Shown: positions 55,025 through 64,000 of the stretch, one piece after another
Layout of the letters: every line of letters starts with the position of its first letter
Numbering within the stretch: position 1 is the first letter of the stretch
Notes under the pieces: generated by a model
What the model was told of the DNA's origin: nothing
Database searches by the model: none
The model's input: only the letters and a program-made list of their open reading frames with translations
NCBI RefSeq assembly: GCF_020382885.2
Contig: NC_058498.1
Coordinates: 9,398,501-9,462,500 of the forward strand
DNA from: Scatophagus argus
Lineage: Eukaryota; Chordata; Actinopteri; Scatophagidae
Reading direction: 5' to 3'
DNA length: 64,000 nt
Position numbers and translations under genes: made by a program

Positions 55025-58000
55025 TTAGGACTGGGCAGGCACTACTTTTTTAGGGGTGGCTGGCTTCTTGGTTTGCCAGAGGTGGTTGTGGATCGTCACA
55101 GCATCCACGCTGGCTGACATGGTCTTGGCTGGTATTTGACTGAACTGCTTCTTGTCCGAGTTGTACTTGTAGAGGCCGTCAATCATCTTGCGTGTGATGC
55201 TCTTGGGGCCAATGCCTGCCAGTTTGTTGATCTCCTCTGTCTCGGGGCAGTAAGTGTAGAGAGAGCGAAACTGGCAGCCGGCATCTCGAAACAAAACCAA
55301 GAAATTGTTTGCCTCCGATTTCTCCATTTCCTGCAAGGGTCAGGGGGAAAAGCTTGTTATATACAGTATGTAGGTACACTTTACTCATACTTTGGACTCT
55401 GACAAGCATAGGTTTAGCCACTTAAAAGTGTATCTGCTCTGTTACTTAGACTGGCACGAATGCTTGCCATTCTTGTGATAAAACAGAAATATATTCAAAC
55501 ATACAGTTCCCTTGGTGAGAGAAGTTATTGTAATGATGGATGGAAGGGGTTTTAAATGAAACCCTCAAGCTGTAACAAACAGTTTTACTTTATTTACCTC
55601 AGTGATAGATAACCAGGCCCTTATTTCCTATTCCTTGGTTAGTGATAACTCAAAAGTTGCATCATCATGACAAATTCAGTATTTTGTAAATTTCCACATC
55701 ACTAATTCAATCGAGCCCTATCATACTCAGCACTCAAACAATGTTTTCATTTGCAGGTTTATATCAGTTTAAAGCTATGGGAAAAATAAAAATTTCCTGC
55801 AGAATTTTTACATTAAATGTCTTGCATGAGGTTTTATACCATATACTTTTTATGCCTTTATTTCATAGCCATAAAAACAGACAATAAAGAGAGAGAAAAG
55901 GTCCCACATCAGCTTTTAATCTAAAATGTTGAAGGTAGGTGGTGTAAATCACCAACAGAGAAACCAGGGCACTCTGGAAAACAATATCTTAAAAGCTCCA
56001 TGATGTTACCTCCAGGATCTTGTTCTTTTGCCCCTCATTAACCTTGCCTGCGAGGCAGCAGTGGGCCAAAGCGTTCTGGATGATGTGCTTGTTAGATTTG
56101 GCACTGGGCTCCTTGTACAGCTTTGGTCCTGAATGAGAACAGAGGGGACAACATCACGATGAGGCTGCTGTCATGGCAGCTCCTCCAAAAGCTTGTGTGA
56201 AGATACTAGATTGTACTGTGCAGAATGTGTTAGCTATGAATGCAGCATTTAGATAACAACTTTGGACAAAACAAATTATGTCAATAATGTCAAAAAGATG
56301 AATTAACAGTAGAATATTAGCTGTGTTGGGTGCAAAAATTACCCTATTTAGGCCACAACTAAAGTCTAAACCAAAACCGTGGTTCAAGTTGACAGCTGAA
56401 CATTTAAATTGAAAACCTCTGCTAAAGAAGATACGTGCGTCCTACCAGTGTACTCTGTGTTAGATGTAACAGAGGAGGTTGTGGATCCATTTTCCCAGTC
56501 CTTTTCTCCATTCCTGCTGCTGGAGCGACTCGGGGACAGGAAGCCATCTGCAGAATCTGGCCTAGAACACCACATGCGCAAGTATACATACAAAGTATTA
56601 AATCACCTTTCTGGATGGGCACTGCTGAACACTCAGCAAATTATAGTGTAGGCAGGGGCAGGAAACTACTATACTATTATACAGAACAGTAAGATACTCT
56701 GAATTAAATGTCATATCCAGAAATGACTCCTTCAAACCATTACAAAACAACAACATTAGTTTGGTGTCAGGTTGGTGTCATTGGTTAGATTGGTGTCATT
56801 TTCCCACCCTGTCTACATCATGTTTGTATGGATTTATCCTTTACTGTGGAGGAAACTCTGAGCACTATTTTAGCACCCAGTTTGAGCTTTGGGTGTCTGT
56901 TATACACCTTATAGCAACTTGTGAAGCAGCAAAGCTTGCAAGCACAGGCAGTGAATGCAGTGTTGTGAAGCAGTCTGGTGCATTTAAGGTCATAAAAGAG
57001 GTTAACCAATTATAGTGCAGGACTTTGCATTTACTTGCTCTTTTTTTCTAGACTGTAGCTGTGTTATGTGTCCCCTCTATACATTGATAACCATGTAAAC
57101 TAGTGATTTCTAAATATACAATGTAAATGCTCCTAATTCCACTGGGATAATAATCCATTTATAAAATGCACCATTCTGCCACTGTAATTATGTGAAAAGC
57201 ACAGCATAGAGTAGAGTAACAGCAACTAAATCCAAACTTGTTTGTAATGCTTTACTTGGGAATATAAATAATAAATAAGATGGATAAGATGGATGTTTTA
57301 TGCAGGATTTGTTATACGGGACTTAAATAATAATTTACTTTGATGGGTTTTGTTTTTTTCAGGTGTGAAAAAGCCAGAGCAGGGGTGTAAATTGGTGAGG
57401 AAGGCACAGCAGAGAGGGAAGTGAAAAAAGAGAAGTGAATTAAGTGCTTGATCAATCCCTAATAAAACCCAGCGTGGGGACAGGGTTTCAGTGCAGGATT
57501 GGGTTCAGGACAGCCTGAAGGTTGAACTGCCAAGCAGAAACTAACCTTCTTCGTCTGAGTTTAGGAGAGCTCAGAAAGTAGAAGAGACTGCCAGAGGCTA
57601 AGCTAGCACTTCTGACATGTGTGAAACAGTAGGAAAGAAAGTAATAAGGAAAGATACAAGAGTACAGACAAAGTGTTGTAATTAGTTGGGAGAGCTTGGC
57701 TTTGAAAAAACACAGAGGTCAGAAAATATACATTAAGACTTCTGCTACAAATTCACTCAAATGTGAAGGATCGTCTGATGTTTTTCACATGAAATGTTTT
57801 AGTATTATTAGAACATTAAATGTCCAAACAAATTTATGTCTGGCAACACCGTGAACAGTCATATCACAGAGGGTGCTTTTCACTGGCTGTTAAGACAAAA
57901 CACCTGCTGTTAAACCTCTGTCATCCGTGTTTCTCGAGAACTGAACCTTCAGAGAGCCGTGCAGCGCTATTTTTCTTCCCTGCATAATTTCAGTGTGCAT

Positions 58001-61000
58001 TTACTCGACATATTATGCATGGATTTATTTCTCCTTTACAGTGGCTTAGTAACTGTAATTCTTGCTTCATGTGAGTCAGATAAAAGCGATGAATTATTTC
58101 CAACATTAGCAAGGTATCAAGTCATTTTTTTTGTTTATTACTTAAATATTTCCAGATTATAGGACTCCTGTCGCCTCCAACGTGAGGTTTTCGTACTTAA
58201 TTCCACTACTTTATTCTTAAATACAGAAAGCTACAGCAAATACCAGCCTTTTTTTTCTTGCATTTTCCACACTTCACCAACAGTTAATGTAAAAAACATC
58301 TCACCTGGGCGATCTCTTCTCAGAGTGAACACTGTCGCTGTCTCCCAGGTTGAGGGATGCAAGGGACAAGCTGGAGACTGAAAAGACACGTTGGCGTGAA
58401 CCTGGATGTCAGACGAGATGTGGCACAGCACGACACAGTTACACCACACCACAAAAAAACAGTAACAGAAAAATGTGTCCACTGTGTTTTGTGCCAACCC
58501 TGCCATAGAGCAATGCAAGCCTCAGTGTTAAGTCACTCTCACATCCAGAAATACAAACTAATTTCATATGGACAGAACTCTAATAAATGCACCAATATGT
58601 ATTAATACACATTATATAATGTTTAATTTAACTGACATGAAAACACATAGTATGAAAATAGCAGTATTGCATTGCTCATTCAGTATGTCATAGTATTTTA
58701 GGTTCTACTGTATCATTTTTGGCTTAGAAATTAGATTTTGCTTTTATTAGTTCCTGTTAGAGCATAATATATAATAAGAACTCATATGATATGAATTCCA
58801 TTACTCACACAAATACACCTATTCCCTGTTAAAAGCTTAAAATGGCCAAATTAAATACATCTTTTACTATATGAAACCAGAATATGGCACAAAGCAAAGT
58901 GGCAGCAGGACACGGATTCCACAGACGGGCATGACCTCCACCTCTCTGAGTGGGGGTCGTCTCCTTGGTTACCTGTGGCAGCTCTGACAGGGGTTTTGGG
59001 GGAGTCTATGCTGTCGCGATGGATGGACTTGGGGCGGCCTCGCCTCTGCTTGGCGCTGCCAGCAGGCCGAGGTTTAATGACAGTGTCCATGTCCTCCATC
59101 AGTTTTAACTGCTTCCTCCTGAGATATTCCTGCTTGATGAACTCCCTCCTGGCTTTGTCTTCCTCCTTCCTGATGCGCTCCTCCTCTGCTTTCAGTCTGC
59201 ACAGACAGAAGGGAGACATAAGAAGAAGTCATTGCAGAGAAATACTATGTGAGTTTTCTGTTCAGCATAAGTGATTATACACTACAGAATATAAATAAAA
59301 CAGTTACTATCTAAATTTAAATCTTGTTGCGAGGAATGAAAGAAAAGAAAAGAAACTGGCGAAAAACTTTTTCTACGTTGGTCAACACACCGAGCTTCCT
59401 CCTTCTTCTGCTCCAACTCAGCCTCCAGCTGCATCTTCTTCTGCTGGCTCTCTTTTTCCCTCCTCATCCTTTTCTCCAAGAGCGCGGCCCTCTTCTGAGC
59501 CATGTTCTCCTCGGCTTTTCCGTCCTCCTGAGTCAGGAAGGAAACAGAGTCATCATTTAAGTAGAATTAAAATCCAGTTGTTTTGCAACTGCTGTTCATT
59601 GAGTAAAGCTGTCCTTCTACGGTTGTCGCGGCGATCAAAACGCAGAGCTCTGTGTTATTATAGTACGATACTCCTCAAATCTTTTCATCTAATCTGATAT
59701 AATCAATCTGTCAACCTAAAACCTGAGCTGGTACAGTTAAAGGTCAACTCTCTCTCATGTAATTAAATGACAATGAAAAGGCTTGCAGAGATAACAGAGT
59801 TACATTATGTTTTTCAAGGCCAGAGAGGTTACATTCCTCTATGTTGTTTCCAGCTGTGTAAATTTATGTAATTAAACTGTTTTTATTTACACATTATTTT
59901 ATTTGTATTTAAAAATGATTCTTTCACGGATACTTCCATTTTGGACATCTCACTGCAGTTACAATAGACTGCATGAAACCTTGACCATAGCAAGAGAGCA
60001 GGAGACTACTGAAAATATTCTTTGTCAGAAGTCAGACTTTATACACATTCTGAAAGTACTGCTGTAAACCCTGCTTTTACAGCACCACTACAACAACACA
60101 TGCAATTTGAAATGAGTTGTTTCTGACATATGCACAGCAGGCTGCTACTTTTAGTACAAACTGGGTTCATTTAGAGTTTCATTTCATGCGAACCTCCTTG
60201 TTGATGTTTCACAATCTATTCAACCCTTCTACAATCCCACATTTCCACAGCTGTGCTTCAATTATTCACAACAGTCCCAGTTTTGTGACCTAGATTCAAG
60301 CCCAGACTGCAGCTAGTAAGCCATCTTACAACCTATAAAGCGGAAAATGATGCTGTTCTCAGCCGGCATATTTCTATTACTATTCATCAGCTCGTGTTTT
60401 GTGTGTTTTGTGTGTTTTGTTTTTTTTTTTTTTCCATATAGAACAGCTGAAGATATGACAGGAAGGGGGGGGGTGACATGCAGCAAATGAACCACAGTCG
60501 AACCTGTGGCCACTGCAAAGGACAGACAGCCTCGGTACAGGGGTCACACGCTCTACCGGCTGACCTACAGGGGTGCCCATCAGCTTGTGTTTTGAACAGA
60601 CATGGCTACCCCAGGCTCAGATGTAATTGCCCTTTTCTCATGAATTGTGTCATGGCAAATTAAGCTTTCCAGTGGCACTAGATGGTTGTGACAATGATTC
60701 TACATGATATGGTTTTTATGATTTACGCTGCTGGTTCTCTGTTCTGTTGTTTTGTTTATGATTGATAGTCTTATTGCCTGTTGTTTACTTCTTGATTCTG
60801 CACTTCAGTTCCAGAGCACAGTTTCCATTAAGGAGAAATAACACAAAACATATCTTATCTAAAGAAACATCGACTCTCATTCACCTCTGTTGAATGACTG
60901 TTCTCATGCTTGTACATTACACATTTGGGCTTTGTGCAAATCTATTATGACAGAATAAAATGCTACAAATGACAGACATAAGAGCATAAAGGAGTTTCAG

Positions 61001-63934
61001 TTATTCTTTGAGTAATATTGTGACACCTCTTAAATTCAACAGCCTACCTTGAAGAAGAAACCACGACACATCTTCTGGTCGTAATCCGAGCCTTCCACAT
61101 TATCCTGCTGCATTTCCAAACCATCATCAAGGTTCAGATCCTCCATTGGCTTCACAATGGACAGAGGAACCTCAATTAAGCTGCTCTTGACTGGGTTGGG
61201 GGCTTCTGGCTGGGGAGGAATCTCTGTGGGTGTCACTGTGAAGGTCTCTACCACAGGGTGGGCCAGAACCTCAGGAAATGATGACTCTATGGTAGGTTTG
61301 AAATCTGTGACCGACTTCTGAACTTTCTGTTCATCTGTTTTGGTGTCAGTGACCTTAGATTGGCTGTGAACTTCTGTTTCCTTGGTTTGGCATTCAAGTT
61401 TTTGCTCTTTCTTGTTCCGCAGGTTGGGGGAGCTGGGCTCTGACTTGGCTACACATATACTGGAAAGTTCTCTCTCCGGGGAAAGGTGTGACTCCATCTC
61501 CTTGATTTTATCTCCGTCTGAGGGTACTGTCACTGTACTGGTGGTTGCAGGTTTCTCCCCCATGTAAACAAAGGAACTTGCTAAAGGCTGGCAGGGAGAA
61601 AATCGCCGTAACCTGGGGATGCTATCGACAGACTGTGGGGCAGTTAGGACTCGATTGTAAGGGGCCAGCTTCAGCTCACTGGGACGAGTGGTGCGAGGAT
61701 TACGTGAGTGGAAAGAGGCAGACTTGCGTTTGATGTTGGTTGGAGAACGGTGGGTGGAGCGAGGGGAGTCAGCAGGAGAAGTGGGTCCTGAGGATCGAGC
61801 GACAGGTCCAGCTCGACTGTGTTTCTGTGGTGATGGGCTTGTATGGGGAGGTGGGATGACCCACGCCTGCTGATGCTGTTGCTCCCTCATGGCCATGATC
61901 ACTTCCTGCTGCTGAGCCAGTCGTTGCATCTCATTCTGAAGGAAGGCTAATGAATGGTTCAGTTTCTCAATAGAACGCGTATACTCGGTGAGATCTACCT
62001 CAGTTAGCTGGGCATGACTTTGCCCACCTTCCTCACCTGCACCAGGTGACTTTGTCCAACAGGAACCAGTACTGCTTTGCTCTGCCCCATCAGGTGTGTC
62101 CGCCTTGCCTCTCCCAAATTTGAATGTGGGACTTGTGCTTGCTGCCTTCCCTTCTCCCTCGATTTTTCCCCCTTCCTCTCCACTAGCAGCCCCATCTCCT
62201 TTTCTCTTTACCACATTGAGAAATGCTGAGTGACCCATCTTTTGTCGATGCCTTGTAAAAGCAGCCTCCACTTTTTTCTTTTGTGCTTCGATTGCTTTAC
62301 GTTTCTCTTCCAGCCTCATCCTCAACTGTACCATCTCTGTAGCCATGACCTGAGCGGGATCGTTGGGTGGAAGTTGTACAGGTGTGGGCAATGCTTGGGC
62401 CGCGGGGGTTGGAGTGGTTTGTTGATGGATGGGGCTGTGCTCAGGGGTCGGGGCCCAGGAGACAGATAATGGCAGGCCAAACTCAGAGCCTTCAGGAGTG
62501 GTCTTGAGGGAGCTACTGCTGCATCTCCCTGAGTCTGGCGCTGATGAATTGTGCTTCCTCATCTTCTGCTCTGCAAAGCTAGTCATCTTCACACCTGAGG
62601 GGGATTTGCTCTGACTACAGGGGCTAGGGCTGTCTATATCCAGGTCCATGTTCACTGAGCAGTCTTTCAGAGAGGAATCCTCATCCAGCATGTCTTCTGT
62701 TTGGATATGGATGCCAGTGTCCACCTCCGTGGTGTCTGTGGTGCTCAGAGGCCCTTTGGAGTCCAACTCTGACAGTGGCTCCACACCCACACCAGCACTG
62801 TGGCCCTGACTGTGTAGAAAGAAACTATTGTTGATCCCCTCCAGTGGGGGTCTACTTGGGCTGTGGATAATCTGGAGGGCTTCCTCCATAGAAGGAGTTG
62901 TTCCTGTGACACTTCCAGGTCCAGTAGGGTAAACTCTCCTGTCAGGCTCCATAGCAGCCAAGCTGTCTGAGCAGCCTTCCTCCTCAATGCCTATATTCTG
63001 ACCATTCACTGGCTGGAAGGACAGGTTACGCTTCATTCCACGAGGCAGGTGTTGGACCTTGAAACCAGAACCATCATCAGTGCTGATGGATCTGACCATG
63101 CCACGTGTGGATGGAAGCGGGCCAGGAGCAGAGTCCTCTTTGTCAAAGGGGATGTCAAAAGACACTCCATAAGGCCCAGATCTTAACAGAAAGAACAAAA
63201 AAAGAGACTAAATGTTCTGATATTTGTTGCAAATTTTAAAGGATTATTTGAGGAGAAAGTCAGATCTGTATGCTTTCCTTAATACCCATGGGATACAGAA
63301 CTGTCCTGAGGACTGCATACTTTAAATGAATGGTACATGCAATATTACTAACCTTTTCTCTTTGGGCCAAGTGCCGAGGTTGCCATCGACAAAGGACATT
63401 GAAGTTGATCTCTTAATCTCTCCTGGATGACGCAAGTAAGCACAGTAAGAATCAAAACCGAAATTGTTTCTATATTATAAGTTTTGATGTTCATAACTAA
63501 TGCTACAAATTTAGAAAATACATGAAAATCACCTGAGTTTCGAGGCTGGGGTCGGAGAGGCAAACTAGAGAATGAGAGACAGAAAATGACAGGCATGTCA
63601 TACGTTGTAATACATACTTTCATTATGGCTTTTAGCTTTCATCTGTCTAGATATGGATTTGGTGTACAAACTGATCTTGAGTCCTCAGTCCTGAGAAGTG
63701 TCAGCTGTGAGCTGCCCACCAACCAGTGTGAATTGTTAGCCACTGAGCAGCTCCACTTGACTGGAAGTGAAGTTCCTTATGTACTTTCACATGGAATTCA
63801 CATTTCACTCTGAATACCATCATTGGGATCAGTGTACCTGGGTCTTTCAGGACTTGGGGGTCTTTCCATGAAGCTCCTCTTGGTTGCCTTGGAGATGGGG
63901 ATGGCTGGCATATTCTTCAACAAGGATGAGGACT
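55025..63934 (-). CDS. camsap2: Calmodulin-regulated spectrin-associated protein 2, 3' part (5' end off window)
   Basis: Microtubule minus-end binding protein that stabilises non-centrosomal microtubules. Exons in transcript order: 63934-63838, 63564-63533, 63422-63353, 63181-61048, 59527-59391, 59196-58973, 58377-58305, 56561-56446, 56128-56010, 55330-55025. Phases agree over about 1,100 codons. The N-terminal CH domain lies beyond the right edge. The 2.1-kb exon is Ser/Pro-rich and holds two coiled-coil stretches (MRLEEKRKAIEAQKKKVEAA, IEKLNHSLAFLQNEMQRLAQ) and ends in MCRGFFFK. A charged helix follows (RRKQLKLMEDMDTVIKPRP). The C-terminal CKK domain fills the last two exons (GPKLYKEPSAKSNKHIIQNA, FRDAGCQFRSLYTYCPETEE, QIPAKTMSASVDAVTIHNHL). 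CKK wording (EMEKSEANNFL, TEEINKL) fits CAMSAP2 better than CAMSAP1 or CAMSAP3. Fish may have two copies (a/b), and which this is cannot be told. Confidence 0.92.
60393..60578 (-). repeat. tRNA-derived SINE in a camsap2 intron
   Basis: On the minus strand the head begins gggcacccctgtaggtcagc and has an A box (ggtcagccggtagagcg). About 40 bases later comes a B box (ggttcgactgt). A C-rich segment, an A13-14 run and (CAAAACA)-type tail follow. This is the usual SINE order: pol III head, body, A-rich tail. Confidence 0.75.
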
Positions 63935-64000
63935 CTGAGGTGACACAACAGAGACAAATCATCAAACTGTGCTCTCACCATGGATAGCAATACACTTTCT

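Noticed and set aside
57545-57580. Possible micro-exon in camsap2 (acceptor ctaaactcag, donor aagaag|gttag)
   Set aside because: Exons at 58377-58305 and 56561-56446 already join in phase with family-like sequence; the donor is weak.

Overview
The window is nuclear DNA of a ray-finned (teleost) fish. Genes are spliced, with GT-AG introns mostly of 0.1-4 kb. The DNA is AT-rich and carries (CA)n tracts and fish-type tRNA-derived SINEs, Tc1-like elements and hAT-like MITEs. The recognisable proteins match vertebrate families, and two of them (a LIM2-type lens protein and a GRAMD2-type protein) look like fish members of those families. All exon joins were worked out by eye from splice signals, reading phase and family similarity; no alignment was run.

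Layout: (1) 1-3.4 kb, plus strand: 3' part of the thromboxane A2 receptor gene tbxa2r, starting off the left edge. Its last intron holds a second, phase-matched TM7 exon with its own poly(A) signal. (2) 4.0-5.3 kb: a SINE and a decayed Tc1-like element. (3) 6.6-16.4 kb, minus: complete gipc3 in six coding exons, with a 255-bp direct repeat on both sides of coding exon 5. (4) 16.4-21 kb: non-coding space between the divergent gipc3 and the next gene. (5) 21-36.5 kb, plus: a GRAM-domain, single-TM protein of the GRAMD2 family (closest by eye to GRAMD2B/GRAMD3), with two candidate first exons 8 kb apart. (6) 37.1-39.0 kb, minus: complete four-coding-exon LIM2-type lens membrane protein, convergent with the GRAMD gene. 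(7) 40.7-52.0 kb, minus: complete wdr47 in fifteen coding exons (904 aa), with a candidate promoter and non-coding first exon. (8) 52.9-63.9 kb, minus: the last ten coding exons of camsap2, running off the right edge.

The genes do not form one pathway. Tbxa2r and gipc3 are immediate neighbours in human (19p13.3). Wdr47 and camsap2 both act on neuronal microtubules, and their human orthologues lie on chromosome 1, so the window looks like a lineage-specific junction of two ancestral blocks. I saw no CRISPR, prokaryotic operon, tRNA gene or rRNA gene. I did not find a wholly new system. The most interesting signal is the duplicated tbxa2r TM7/C-tail terminal exon, followed by the alternative first exons of the GRAMD gene and the repeat-flanked gipc3 exon 5.
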